Source of the DNA: Acanthacorydalis orientalis
Lineage: Eukaryota; Arthropoda; Insecta; Megaloptera; Corydalidae
DNA: 64,000 nt
NCBI GenBank assembly: GCA_034766995.1
Contig: CM068318.1
Coordinates: 32,710,956 to 32,774,955 of the forward strand
Reading direction: 5' to 3'
In this document: positions 23,850 to 35,740 of the stretch, piece by piece
How the letters are laid out: every line of letters starts with the position of its first letter
Position numbering within the stretch: position 1 is the first letter of the stretch
Notes under the pieces: model-generated
Databases searched by the model: none
The model's input: only the letters and a program-made list of their open reading frames with translations
Told to the model about the DNA's origin: nothing
Program-made: the position numbers and the translations under genes

Positions 23850-24740
23850 TCAGTTCCCTGATATTAAAATTTTATCTTGTCCTGAAGTTTTTCTTGATAA
23901 TTCTGACTTTTTTAAGTGATCATCATGTCTTTGTAGAAGAGTCGCTTTTTCTTCGTCGCTGTTTGTTGAATGAATTTTCATGTTAAGTAAATCGCATTTT
24001 TCACAGGTGTCTACGTAGTTATTGAAAACGAAAATTGAATTCTTTTTTTTAAAAAAAAAACTGTGTTCACTCATTAACTGAAGTTAAATTATTTTTCTAA
24101 ATATAAATTAATTTTTTTTCTATTCAATTCAGGATTTAAATATTTGCTTTCTGGATTTTGAGATCAAGTGTATTGACTCAAACACTGAAAAAGTCTACAT
24201 GTGTTCTCTTACAGTATTTATTGTTAGTTCAAAAGTTCTCTTGTAAGAACCTTTCATCCACCCACGCATGTCTTTTGCGACATCGTTTGCTTTTATAATA
24301 CGGTCACTCCGTCACACAGATATACATTAAAAGTATTTATAAAGAATTTCTTACATATTAAACTGTTTCCACAAACAGTGCTCAAATAAAATTTAAACGA
24401 ATACTTTCTTGAAGTTCGCATACAATTTTTTGACCGTTTTCGTTTTACAGTATAACGATGAACACTTCCGTAGTGAAATATATTTTTTTTATTAAAATCG
24501 ACCATATTCCAAACTTTATCAAATTTTTTTTACGTTCCGCTGCAATATATGCTTTATACATTTTTTTGATCCATTACTATTTTTATTTTCAAATTTTTTG
24601 GCTGAAATAATCATACAATTTTTTGTATAATATTCTTGTTTACGATTCCGCCAAGTTTTCCGTATTTTTGGGCATAGTTTTCCTTATTTTTTTTTGCAGA
24701 ATCGAAGTTCGTCTTATTTGAAATATCAACTTGATCTCTT
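23850..24740 (-). pseudogene. Relic of a widespread arthropod transposon-like protein
   Basis: Minus-strand frames in order: a charged KYGKLGGIVNKN region (about 24630-24660), MVDFNKKNIFHYGSVHR with a CKKFFINTFNV segment (24293-24505), a broken YLNPELN stretch (about 24120-24150), then SITTYVDTCEKCDLLNMKIH-like text and EEKATLLQRHDDHLKK (23850-24074). The order CK.FF..T.....V, YL.PELN, VDTCEKCD and a long charged helix matches a multi-copy arthropod protein family that I know only as uncharacterised and believe to be transposon-derived. Stops and frameshifts separate the parts. No terminal repeats were found. Confidence 0.45.
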
Positions 24741-25925
24741 GTCGAATTAAGCCCTATAATGCTTCTTTTTGTAGTTTTCCTTAAACAGGTGTTTTTATAA
24801 TTGGAATTATCCTCATTCTCCTATCCTAATAATCTTCTTTTGTTTATATTTATGGGCTTTATTTATTCATAATTATATTTAAAATAAAATTAATTGAAAA
24901 TACATATATGTTAAACTGTAGTAAGAAAATGATTTATTATTACACCTATCTGTTTTACAACCTGACAACAACAATACACTATCTGATGTAAATTTGAAAT
25001 TATCCATTGAAAAAAAAACAAAATATTTAGAATAAACACTTTTTAAATTGAAGTTTCAGGTCTACACCTCGATACGATAGAATATGTAATAATACTCCTT
25101 TGCTTACACAGTACTTAATTAGACTACGGAAATTGACCTTGCACCAGTTTCATAGTAAACGGTTATACAATATCATTTATTAACGAATGTTTAATTCAAC
25201 AAAAAATAAGGATATTTTTTTGTATCTACTGTGAATTGTCATAAATGAAAAGTTCACACTTATTTAAACGTAAATTATATGTTTTCTCAACTTTTTTACA
25301 TCACTTTCATAATAAACGGTTCATATTTTCTTATAATTGACATTTTTCTTTAAGAAATTTAAATAATTGCTATTAATTATATTATTAAGAATTTAAAATC
25401 AAAAGTTTAATATTAATCCCATTATATTGTGTTTTTGATTCATATTCCTACTTTAAAGAGCTAAATTGTCTACACATACACTTTTTTTATAAGGAATGCA
25501 TTACTTCTTCATAGATAAATGTTTCACTAATCTCATGAACCATAAAAAAGTATTAAGGAACATAGCAAACTATCGATAATGCGTTAAAGGAAAATATGTA
25601 GACATAAATGTTAAAGATATATAAAGAAAAATCATTTTCTTTAAACACGTTTCTAGGTAAATTTAAGAAATTATATATTGTTTCTTGGGAAATATGTTGA
25701 TTATTCTAATAACGTCTTTTCATTCTTATTCAATGATGATGTTATAAATAATGTAAAACATATGTATTTAAAAACTATTGTCAGTCTTAAATATATCTTC
25801 TATTATCAACAATTTATTTCTTTTTCTTGATTACAATTACAGTTTAAGCGAATCAACTCCAAATTTTATTAACTAATTTTTTTCAATGCAAATGCAAAAT
25901 TTTCATGAGTCATAAGATCAAAGTA
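24741..25925. other. AT-rich intron, nothing recognised
   Basis: No feature found on either strand. Confidence 0.6.
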
Positions 25926-26496
25926 TTAGGTTGGTAGGAAAATAAATGCGGTTTTTGTTTTCTGAATTTTAACTTTATTTTTTCAATGAAAATATCATTT
26001 CATCGTGTTCATGTTAATATTATTTTCAGTGTTTTTTTTGATCTGTTTTTTGGTTACATCGAATTTGATTTTATTACTAATTTTGCTTCAAATGGGGCTA
26101 TTGAATTAAAGATTAAAAAGAAGCAAATAATAACATTTTTTGTATCAGTTCAAAACGAGTGGTAAATCAGCAGAAACTGCTCGTAAAATAAACGATGCTT
26201 TTGACGTGCGTACTATTTAGGAACGTACGGTGCAATGATAGTTCCAAAAATTTCTTGTCGGAGACAAGAGACTTCAAAATGAAGAAGGTCGTGTGCGTTT
26301 CTATTCAGTACATAACGATTAACTGAAGGCGTTAGTTGAATCAGAACCACGCACAACAATTCGAGTACTTTCATAAAAGTCAGGCAATAGCCATCCAAAA
26401 TTTTTGGAGTACTTAAAACAACTAGGAAAATCAGAAAAGAGAAAAACGTATATTAGATTGAAGGTCATAAACTGCAATTATTTTCCTACCAACCAA
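25926..26496 (+). mobile_element. Mini-mariner copy 4
   Basis: Starts ttaggttggtaggaaaataa after TA and ends ttttcctaccaaccaa. Plus-strand coding remnants: AETARKINDAFDVRT (about 26170-26215), then a disrupted FQK..RD segment, then ESEPRTTIRVLS and SHPK.LEYLKQLGKSEK (about 26340-26440). Immediately afterwards it joins the 3' terminal block (attgaaggtcataaactgca). The deletion junction resembles those of copies 2, 5 and 8 by eye. Many stops. Confidence 0.85.
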
Positions 26497-26659
26497 TAGT
26501 TAACAATTATAAAATAATGGAGTAGAATTAGGATTATATATTGTTTTTAAAAAATCATTTTTTTTTCAAATCAAATAAAACATATATAATTTATTAAGTA
26601 TGTTTGTAGTATTCTATGACAAAAATAATATCTTTTTTAATCATTTTTCCTTTTTTTGT

Positions 26660-27345
26660 ATAAACAAAGTACATTAGAGGAAGGGGAAAATTTCAAAACG
26701 CAATAATTAAATGAATTTTTATTTTTACATAATTTTGTTTCATATTCTTGTTAATTATATAGGGACATTATATTTTTTATGAGCTCTATTGTAGCATACA
26801 CATTCATGTAATGTTATTCGCAAATTGTTCATTACGTGTCTTCACATGTCTAGCGGAATCCTGGCGATTGCTTCTTGGATTTTTAATTTAAGTTCAAGGA
26901 CAGTGTGTGAACGAACAATAGACATCTTGCTCTTTAGATAATTCCAAAGAAAATAATTACACACTCTAAAATCTGAGGATCGTACTGGCTTAACAATATC
27001 TTAATTTTTGAAAACGACATGGAACGATCGGAAAAGTGTTCTTACAGTATCTATGGATATTAGTGGTACAACTTCTTTCCCCATCCAGATGGAACTATGT
27101 AATTTGTCGAAATTGGATTAACTCTTACGTCAAAAATGTTATCAACGTATTCTTGTATTTACACACTAGGATATCCGTTACAGCAATTCTAACACGATCA
27201 GTGTTTTCTGGTGTTCTTGCGCTTCTTCTTGGCCCATAATAGTTCAAATTTAATGTGGAACCAATTTTGTTAAACTTTTGAATCCACAAGTTGATGGCAT
27301 GAGTGGTCGGTACCTGTTCACAACCAGGAATGTATAATGATTGCA
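26660..27345 (-). mobile_element. Decayed Tc1/mariner-superfamily transposon with RTPEN-type HTH domain
   Basis: On the minus strand 27125-27346 reads THAINLWIQKFNKIGSTLN, then GPRRSARTPENTDRVR; this helix-turn-helix block (W...F...GS......G..R..RTPEN...VR) is typical of an insect Tc1/mariner-like transposase group. Downstream, about 26950-27110 contains DFRVCNYFLWNYLKSK, the region around the last catalytic aspartate, and 26800-26950 a degenerate C-terminus with KIQEAIARIP-like order. The middle, with the first catalytic residues, is missing. Ends not identified. Confidence 0.6.
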
Positions 27346-29992
27346 AATAGCCGTTGTACAGCTACCAACAATGACACGTCGGCAGTCAACCAGGATATTT
27401 TAGGAGGCATCAAGGAGAAGAGTATGCTCCTAGGAGAATGTGGAGGTGGATTTTGCAACAAGGTTTATCTGGGTTTTTAAAACATTTCCCAGATGTTCAC
27501 TATTTGAAAAGGTCAGCAAAAAATGATAAACATGTCACGAATTACCATACGAAAAAGACTGTTGTCGGGGTCTTGCATCCCCGGGTACAGCCATCAGTAT
27601 CATGATGACAAAACAAAAGACGTCTAAATACCTCAAATACCTGAAAATATGCTGTTGTAGCAGACTCGCCATTTTCGTAAAATGGTTTCACAATGAAAGA
27701 GCTCGATTTGTACCGAACCCCTGCTTCATATTTACTAAATCGTCGTGAATAACTAACGATGTAATACTTAATTTTACCCTCTCACTCTAACGGCAAGTAA
27801 ATAGCCAGCTTTAAAAATTTCTCAATTCACTGGTTCACCATGACTTAATATTCACGCGTGAATTAATATCTTTCTTAACTCTTTTCTTCTCTGATTTTTT
27901 AATATTTCTTTTTAATAAAAAGTTCAAGATGTACTTTGAAAACAATAGAAGTGCATGTAATTTTGTAAAAAAGTGTATATATTTATTTTACTCAATTATA
28001 AACAAATCTATATTTAATGATTAGGAAAAATAGTATTTCCTTTTATAACAAAAATAGTAACAAAATCTATTTAGGTAATTTTAAATTACTTATTTTTATT
28101 AGAGTGCCATATAGTTATATTAATATTTCATTACCACACAATCTAAAAAACTTACATGTAATTCAACGTTACATTTGTTATATTGGTTTGGGATGTTTTT
28201 TTATATATACAGTTCAGTGTTATGATTTATTATGATAGTTTTTTTTCTAAACAACCTGTGACCAAATTTCTTTGTCTTTGTACAACTTCTTGAACATTTT
28301 TTGAAGTGAAACTTCTTAGTGTACGGTAGAGTTAATCCGCCTTATAGAAATTAAAGTTAAACAAATGTCGACAGTGCAGTTGTTTAGTACACGACACTGA
28401 ACAACTGCAGTAAAATGGTAAAATGGTAGAGTAAGAACGGCACATTTCACTATTTTTCTATTTACTTCCTCACCGTACTTTTGCTGAATCATGTTATTTA
28501 AGTTATGAACAAATGGACACTGCTGAATAAAAACGATTTGTTGTTATTAACATTTTTCATTTTAATTTCAGTCCTTATAAATATTTTTTTCATTGTAAAT
28601 CATATTATTTATATCACATGATATCGAATCTATATTAAAAATTGTCTTTTTATTTATATATCGCTCTGTATAATATTTTGCGCATCATATTGTGAGTAAT
28701 TATATATATATCAAACAGTTGTAATAGTGTGTCAGTTTGAATTAAAATTTAAATGTCGTTCTGGCTACTGCATAATCCGACTGTTCTACTTCTTCATTTA
28801 AAATATCTTTTGCATTCCTTCGCACTTCCTTACAGATGTTTCACTTTTAGCGCGCATGATGATCACACACAATTTTTTTATATATTGAATACTGTAAATT
28901 GATCTTACACATTCACAAATAAATGTTCACTCTCGCAAATCATAAAAATATTTTCTTATTTAAATATTTCCCATTCTGAGTGCAATAACACAAAAAAATC
29001 TATTTTTTCTATGAAAATTATTTTGTATCTTATTAATCTGAGAATGATTGTATTTCCATAAAATGAGAATAGAATATAGTCAGTACGATTAAAAATCCAT
29101 TATCGAATAATTAAATGTGGTACGGTTTGTGTAGAGAAAAAATTAATTTACGAAAGTGAATTTAGTCACAATGTTCGAAAATTATAATTATAATCTAATA
29201 TTTTTTGTGATTTTAATTTCCTCGTACTCGTTTTTCCAAAGAATAAAGGAGAATTTTTCATTGGAATAAAATAACTGAGAAATAAAAAGGTATCATTATT
29301 ATTTTCATCTGATACTTAAACCAAATATGTTAACTGTGTGCCTTTATACCTGCTTATTATATTTCACTACGATATTTTGTTGCATAATATGAACCTTTTT
29401 CTCCACGTCTTGTTCGGAATTCAACTATAATATTATTTTTAATAATAAAATCAAATACGTTCTTATAATCGATAATCAAATGATATTTTATTTTATTACC
29501 CGTTTGTATTAAACGATTATTCATTAAGTAGTATTGTAGTGCTCTAGTTACACAACTTACTTTCTGTGAAACATTTCATACGCTTTAAAATATGTTAGGA
29601 ATTATTGATTTAGAAACAGTATTGAATATTTCATTATACAGATAAAAATTACATAATATACTCGATTCTTAACATGTTTAACTTTCAGTAGTACAGTATT
29701 CACGCTATGGTAGTGATCTATTAAAGTGACAAATTTATTATAACTAGTTTTCTTATTTTGCTATTTAAATGTAGTTTGAGTTTTTGTATTTTGTGGAGAA
29801 TGATCGCTACGATAAAACAGAGTAAGTAGATACATTTTTCATAATTACCTACTGTAAATATTTTTTTTATATATGTTACTAATGAATAAACCCTGTTTTG
29901 TGATTATGTATAGATAAATGTATTATTAATCTCAAAATGTAAAATCTGATATAAATCTGTGCTTGAAGATCCAATACAAAAATTAATTAAAT
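27346..29992. other. Mixed intron stretch, mostly unassigned
   Basis: 27346-27870 is GC-richer than the rest (gtcttgcatccccgggtaca, gcaacaaggtttatctgggt) and may be more of the transposon at 26660 or another old insert; I cannot read a protein from it. 28300-28450 holds a hairpin and the gaagtgaaacttct phrase. 28500-29992 is plain AT-rich sequence. Confidence 0.5.
28376..28408. repeat. Imperfect hairpin
   Basis: Arms gcagttgtttagt and actgaacaactgc are 13 bp with one G-T-type mismatch around a 7-base loop. It lies in an otherwise unassigned stretch. Confidence 0.7.
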
Positions 29993-30240
29993 TGACCAGG
30001 AAGGTTCCGCCTCTTGCTTGCTGACGCTCGTTCTCTCCTAACAATTAATAGAAAAAAAAGCCAATTATACGTACAAATAATCTGCGTAAAAGTCGTAAAA
30101 TTTTGATTGGAAAAGTTTATAAAAAATCACAACAAAATATAGTACACAACATTTTTTTTACTCTCACTCTAACAATTCTCAACCTTATATCTTCCCTATA
30201 AGTTTTTAGGTATACCTTATACAAATATCCATATAAAGAT
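29993..30240 (+). repeat. Dispersed repeat family G, copy 2
   Basis: GC-rich head (aaggttccgcctcttgcttg, then ctgacgctcgttctctcc) followed by attatacgtacaaataatct, attttgattggaaaagttta and an acatttttttta block, parallel to 19566-19735. Shorter body than copy 1. Confidence 0.6.
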
Positions 30241-30333
30241 CAGAATCTTTATATGGAGATTATGTTCTGTTTTCTAATTTTTTTTCTCTTTTCTTTGGGG
30301 ATGTTACTGCTCATTGCTCCCCTGGGTAGACCA

Positions 30334-30338
<5 letters not shown>

Positions 30339-30372
<34 letters not shown>
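30339..30372. repeat. (TA)n microsatellite
   Basis: Pure TA run. Confidence 0.95.
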
Positions 30373-30374
<2 letters not shown>

Positions 30375-30599
30375 AGTGTTTAGCGAATTAAAAATAAATG
30401 TAGGTATTTTTTTAACTGTGATAATCTGTATCTGTGTTGCATTTTAACGATAAATGAATTTGTATTTAATCAATTTTTAAAATGCATTTCAATTGAATGT
30501 ATCTCTTTACGATTTTTACTATTAAACTTTTATTATTAGATGAGTGATTAATTTATCAATTCTGTATTTTTTGTTTATAATATAACTTGTTTGCTAACG

Positions 30600-31000
30600 A
30601 ATAACTGTAAAAAGTAACTCCAGTTTCAAACAATATATCTTTCTATATTATGGAAATGAATCAGTGATGTCATTCCCAAGAGACTTATATATTATATGAT
30701 TGGTTGATATCAGTCATGTGATCTGTGTTTTAATTAATTGATATCAGTCACGTGATCTGTGTTCTAATTAATTGATATCAGTGACGTGGTCTGTGTTAAG
30801 ACTGGTTACATGAATCACGTGATGGAATAATCTTCACACTAAATAGTTGAAAAACTTTTCCAATAAAAAATATGATTTAAATTGTATGCGTATTATTTAT
30901 TAATTTCGATCATTTGTTAATGAGGAGCGAGCGTTATCATCAGGGGTTACGGTTCCCCTTCCCGGAAGTTTATGAACGAAACAAGAAGGAGTCAAAGCTC
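30600..31000 (-). repeat. Dispersed repeat family G, copy 3 (inverted)
   Basis: Contains the 34-bp tandem repeat at 30704, then aaaacttttccaataaaaaa, gtatgcgtattatttattaa and a GC-rich end (gaggagcgagcgttatcatc, then ttccccttcccgg). The order is the mirror of copy 1 and parallel to copy 5 at 48780. The plus-strand frame starting at 30914 crosses its edge and is probably not a gene. Confidence 0.55.
30704..30797. repeat. 34-bp tandem repeat, about 2.8 units
   Basis: ttgatatcag starts at 30704, 30738 and 30772; each unit continues tca(c/t)gtg(a/g)tctgtgtt and taattaa. The related motif ttgatatcag also occurs twice at 48825-48883 in the other copy of the same family. Confidence 0.85.
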
Positions 31001-31186
31001 CTTAGTTTGAACTGTAAGCTGTGTATTACGAGTACACTCATTATTAAGATGAATTTTAGTAATGAAAGTATTGATTTTAAAAACATCAAATGCTATTTCG
31101 GTAAACTTTCATTCAATTTTACAACAGCTGCATCTACTCTGTGTTCGACGTATATATTCGTCATCCTTTCATTTTCTTCGATATAA

Positions 31187-31667
31187 TGTAGGTACACAAT
31201 TTTAAAATATGGCAACACAGCTAATGTATTGAAAAAGAAAACATTAAAAACTATTTTTGAATAAAATAGAATGACATAAATTAACCTCAATAATTATTTT
31301 AGAATAAACAGTAAAATTGGCCTTAATTAATACATATTATTATTTTTAAACTTTAGATTGATACACCATACATACATAAATCTTTACTAGAAATTGACTT
31401 CGCACATTGATATATTAGTGCTAATGTTCATTGTAATTAGTATATTGATTTTATGATTACTGAGTTTTTATATAAAGACGAAGAATGGAAAATATTTCAA
31501 ATATAATAAGAGAATAAAAATGTTTTATTACTGATTCAAATTTTTTCTGAAAAATTAACTTAATTAATATTAGTTTCATAAAAGTATTGAAATAGATATA
31601 TATTATATCTTAATTTGAGAAATTTTGGCTAATTTATTAAATTAAATTGTAGCATTTTGCACGAATA
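31187..31667. other. AT-rich intron, nothing recognised
   Basis: Short overlapping open frames near 31093-31290 show no resemblance to known proteins. Confidence 0.55.
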
Positions 31668-32212
31668 TTGGGTTGGTACAAAAATAATTGCGGTCTTTGT
31701 ATTCTGGATTCTAGCCTTAATTTTTTCAATGAAACTGTCATTTCATCGTGTTCATGTTAATATCATTTCAAAGTGCATTTCTTGATCTGTATTTTGATAA
31801 CATGGATTTTGTTTTCTTTTTATTTTGTTTCAAATTGGGCTACTGAGTTAAGGATTGAGAAGAAGCAAATAAGATCATTTTTTTGTATAAATTCAAAACG
31901 GGTGTTAAAGCAGTAGATATTGCTCGTAAACTAAACGATGCTTTTGGTGTGGGTACTGTTAAGGAATGTACGGTCCAATGGTGATTATAAAAATTTCGTG
32001 CTGGGGATGAGAGTCTTGATGATGAAGAAGTTCGTGGGCTCCAGAACTCCGAATTCTGGAATTTTACACTACCGGAATAAATAAACTTGTAATTGACAAA
32101 AATGTATCAATGCGAATAGAGCTTATTTTGATTAATAAAGTTAATGATTAGCTGAGAAAAATTTATATGAATTTTAAAGTCATAAACTATAATTATTTTT
32201 CTTCCAACCTAA
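31668..32212 (+). mobile_element. Deleted mariner with a different internal junction (keeps C-terminus)
   Basis: Starts ttgggttggtacaaaaataa and ends ttatttttcttccaacctaa. The first half parallels the mini-mariners (AVDIARKLNDAFGVGTVKE at about 31900-31965; GDESLDDEE at about 32005-32030). Then, instead of the second HTH and the standard junction, it jumps to transposase C-terminal sequence: NSEFWNFTLPE.. and, in another frame, GINKLVIDKNVS (about 32040-32115). It is therefore an independent deletion from a longer parent. Confidence 0.75.
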
Positions 32213-33337
32213 CGCATACATAAATGTTCATCAGATGCCATAAATATATGTGAGATAGTTACTCTGTCATTTTTTTTCAACTTAAATTAAAGTAAATTTT
32301 AGCATTGTTTTTCTTTTTACTAAATAATTTGTACATATAACATGTTAGGAAAAATGATTAAATTGTAGGAAATTATTTTAAATCAAATAAAGTAAAAATG
32401 TTTTTATATATAATTTTTATTCAAATATATGGCGTGTTTCTTTCCGTTATCTGATACTTTTTGCGCTGAGGCAAAAACGAAACGTAAATTGAAATAATAT
32501 TATTTTTAAAGAACTCAGATATGTATGATTAATAAAAATCGCTGTATTAAAATAAATGTTTAACAAAGCAAATACGAATATTATTTTTTGCAAAAAAAAC
32601 TTGAATGTGAAAAAGTAAATAGAAATGATTTTAAAATATGTGAAAATGGAAATTATAGAACATTTTTTATTTAAAAATTATGGAATTGTACGAAACAAGA
32701 TTTTTTCTAAATTTCGTTTTATTTATTTTGTGTGATGAATTTATCCACAGTTTTATTTTCATTCCAGAAATTTTAAATTCTGATTGTAAAATCGAATGTA
32801 AAATAGAACCACTGTAAACTCACATCAGTCAATATTGTTTGATATTTAAAATAGACCTGTTTTTAAATCAGCTCACTTACATCAAAGCAGTGTTATATAA
32901 TGTATTGATTTTATAAATAGCTCTATTCGTTTTGACAAACAGTTCAAATTGTTGATATTTTGCACAGTTAATGCATGGTCCAATAACTGTTTAATTATTG
33001 AAATTATTCAGTCAATTTTGTTTATTCTGGTTTATTTATAGAATTAGTATCATAATGAATATTATTTCCAAATTAAATCAACTGAATAAAGAATGACATA
33101 GACTTAATAGGCTGTAATCTGTTTATTTATAACATGAAAACAGGTCAAGTGATTACATCTTAAACATATGCTTCTTACGCAATAACACGTGTTTACTTGT
33201 TTAATTACTAAAAAAATTTGAAATTTATTAGGAACAGTTTGCTTATATCGTAAACATATTCAGAGTTTCTCGAAAAATATAAAAATTTTTATGAAATATT
33301 TATATTATTTTTTTAAAGTATTGGATACCTATTTGTA
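32213..33337. other. AT-rich intron, nothing recognised
   Basis: No feature seen. A 30-bp phrase around 32589-32630 (gcaaaaaaaacttgaatgtg) recurs at 36076-36110 and may mark a short unclassified repeat. Confidence 0.5.

Positions 33338-33396
<59 letters not shown>
33338..33396. repeat. (TA)n microsatellite
   Basis: TA run touching the left end of the foldback element at 33397. Confidence 0.95.
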
Positions 33397-33400
<4 letters not shown>

Positions 33401-33603
33401 ATTCCATTTAGGCTTCCACATGAAAGTATTAAAAAAAGGATTGCAAAAGTTAAACAAAGCTTTAAATTTTTTTATTTAATATTTCATTCAGTTCAATATT
33501 TAATTAAAATTGAACTAAAATACAAAATAAAAAATATTTAATGTCTTTTTTTAATTTTTGGCGTTTTTTAATACTTTTATGTGGAAAATTAAATACGTTA
33601 TCA
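33397..33603. mobile_element. Foldback MITE in TA repeats (family T, copy 1)
   Basis: Left arm gcttccacatgaaagtatta and right arm, inverted, ttccacataaaagtattaaa match closely; the middle contains attgaactaaaatac. The same arms and order occur at 47839-48041. No coding capacity. The last few bases of the right end are uncertain. Confidence 0.65.
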
Positions 33604-33620
33604 CCTTATCATGCCTAATC

Positions 33621-33644
33621 GCACACACACACACTCACACACAC

Positions 33645-33705
<61 letters not shown>

Positions 33706-33760
33706 GGAAATTTATATATATACTATATATTTATAAATGTGTATATTTATATAGTTCCAT
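33621..33760. repeat. (CA)n then (TA)n and TA-rich tail
   Basis: About 25 bp of CA with one CT interruption, then about 57 bp of TA, then degenerate TA-rich sequence up to the mariner fragment at 33761. Confidence 0.9.
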
Positions 33761-33895
33761 AACTACGGAGAAGTCGATAATTGGGTTGGTGAATGGATTG
33801 GCTCAAAAGACAGACCATTCTTTCATCTCGGAATTCGACTTCTGCCAAAAAAATGGCAAAAATTCATAGCTTCCGAGAGTAAATACTTTGATTAA
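33761..33895 (+). pseudogene. Mariner transposase C-terminal fragment
   Basis: An open stretch reads NYGEVDNWVGEWIGSKD, then FFHLGIRLLPKKWQKFIASE and SKYFD with TAA at 33893-33895. F...GI..LP..WQK.....G.YFD is the invariant end of mariner transposases. Everything upstream is replaced by TA repeat. It is unlike the 14373 and 52986 families in detail, so it represents another mariner lineage. No terminal repeat recognised. Confidence 0.75.
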
Positions 33896-34159
33896 TGTGT
33901 TCGCACATTTTGTTATTGAAGTAAATGCTCAATAAAGCCACAAAAAACAGCGGCTTTCAATGCAACCTTGTAGATATAATTTGGTATATAATTTAACAAA
34001 AAATCTTTGTGTATTAAATTATTTTTTACTAAATAATCAGAAATTTTAATTAAACTTTTATAATATGATATGAGTTTATCAGATAATTTGTAGAAATAGA
34101 AATATTTTCTTGAAAATTTTCACTGCATTTAATAAAATTATGTTACTCAAAAATAATTC

Positions 34160-34210
34160 GTATTATGAATTTGAAGGTCATAAACAGCAATTATTTTTCT
34201 ACCAACCTGA
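34160..34210 (+). mobile_element. Solo 3' end of a mini-mariner
   Basis: About 50 bp matching the 3' terminus of the family: gaatttgaaggtcataaaca then ttatttttctaccaacct. No partner end nearby. Confidence 0.75.
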
Positions 34211-34556
34211 TATTTTATAAAAGTAAATAAATATAATTCTTAGATTATACAATTTTATGTGATCATTTATTGCACCCTACAGTATAAAAAATATGAATTG
34301 ATCGCATATCAATTTATGCTTGAACAACACTCCATAATCCATAGCTATGTGGTTCATTATTTTTCGTTATGCAACAATTTTTGAAAGCTTATTAATCGTT
34401 ATAACGAGGTATTCCATATAAAAAAATAATTCCAATTATATTTTTCTCTGCATGAAAATTTATAATTTTTTCGAGAAATTTATCAGTTTTTTCGCTGTCA
34501 AACTGAAAATAATTGAAGAGAAATAATTGATGAACCTAAAACAATATATACAGACA

Positions 34557-34558
<2 letters not shown>

Positions 34559-34614
<56 letters not shown>

Positions 34615-34627
34615 ATATATATATATT
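34559..34627. repeat. (TA)n microsatellite
   Basis: TA run with one TACATG interruption. Confidence 0.95.
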
Positions 34628-35058
34628 TATTCATGTCTTCCTTAATGGCAATTCTGTCAGTATGTGAAAAATACATTTTCAAACTGAAGGATTACTTCAT
34701 GATTTTGCCTTTAAACTCATATATATTATGTATGTCTATAAAATAATAATAAAAATAATCGGTGTTCAAACTCAATGAAATATAAAATATATCACATTTT
34801 ATCTTAACCAACATTTAATCATTGTTCGTTCTGTCATTTTTCATTCTAACCGAGAATACAGACGTAGTTTTTCACGTCTTTTGAATCCATAATTCAAAAA
34901 TGAGAGCATGAAAATGAAATGATATTTTTTTTATTAAACACATATCTCTGGCGTATAAAAATGTTTCAAATGATTCATATTATATCACTTTTTATGATAA
35001 TAGAATACATGTTTGCTGAAACATAAAATTTAAAGCTTTATATATTAATGCATCTACT

Positions 35059-35090
<32 letters not shown>
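35059..35090. repeat. (TA)n microsatellite
   Basis: Pure TA run. Confidence 0.95.
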
Positions 35091-35093
<3 letters not shown>

Positions 35094-35277
35094 TAAAAAT
35101 ACACAATGAGAGGTAGAGTGCTATTTTTATTCTGTTTTCAAGAATCTTGTTTAAAATAAGAAATTGAAGATATTCTACTAAACAATAATTTAAATAATAG
35201 AAATAGGATATTATTCTTTTTTTTAACTTCGATTTTAATAATTCCACAAAATATATGGTTTCAATTATTTTAAGAAA

Positions 35278-35375
35278 CAGGGGGCTCTACCGCATACTCG
35301 CTACGTTTACCGACTTTGTAGGACTTAGACCCTCTCTTGCTTCGCTCACTCCCCCGTCTCGCTTCACTGGTATCA
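35278..35375. repeat. GC-rich fragment, possibly family G
   Basis: cagggggctctaccgcatac, then ctctcttgcttcgctcactc and ccccgtctcgcttcactgg resemble the GC-rich heads at 19515 and 29993. The AT-rich body is not recognisable. Confidence 0.4.
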
Positions 35376-35400
35376 CATATCACATTTGCTCAATATCATA

Positions 35401-35401
<1 letters not shown>

Positions 35402-35460
<59 letters not shown>
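35402..35460. repeat. (TA)n followed by (TG)n
   Basis: About 42 bp of TA then about 18 bp of TG. Confidence 0.95.
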
Positions 35461-35740
35461 TAGTATATCTATATAATCATTTTCCCTGTTGAATGTTAAT
35501 GTGTTCCTCTCGCAGATATATTGCAACGTAATTGTTTTGTAGTCGCACATTTCATTAGGCTCAGGAGACATTTAGGCTGTAGATACGAATCAGACTCGGC
35601 ATTCGTATACAGACAATACACAATAAGAAGACAAAAGTTGGTTTCGGGAAAACACCCAACCCCGAGGTTAGACCATAGAAATGAAAACATTTATGCTATA
35701 ACACGATTCACACTTCTTAAAATTGATGGAAACAAATGAG
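35461..35740. other. GC-richer stretch with overlapping open frames, unidentified
   Basis: A patch of more mixed composition with open frames on both strands (72 aa plus, 64 aa minus). The minus frame includes SYLQPKCLLSLMKCATTK, which has an ordinary protein look, but I cannot assign it to a family. There is no splice-site pair that would join it to the Lgr1 exons. It could be a fragment of a transposon or of a processed copy. Confidence 0.3.
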
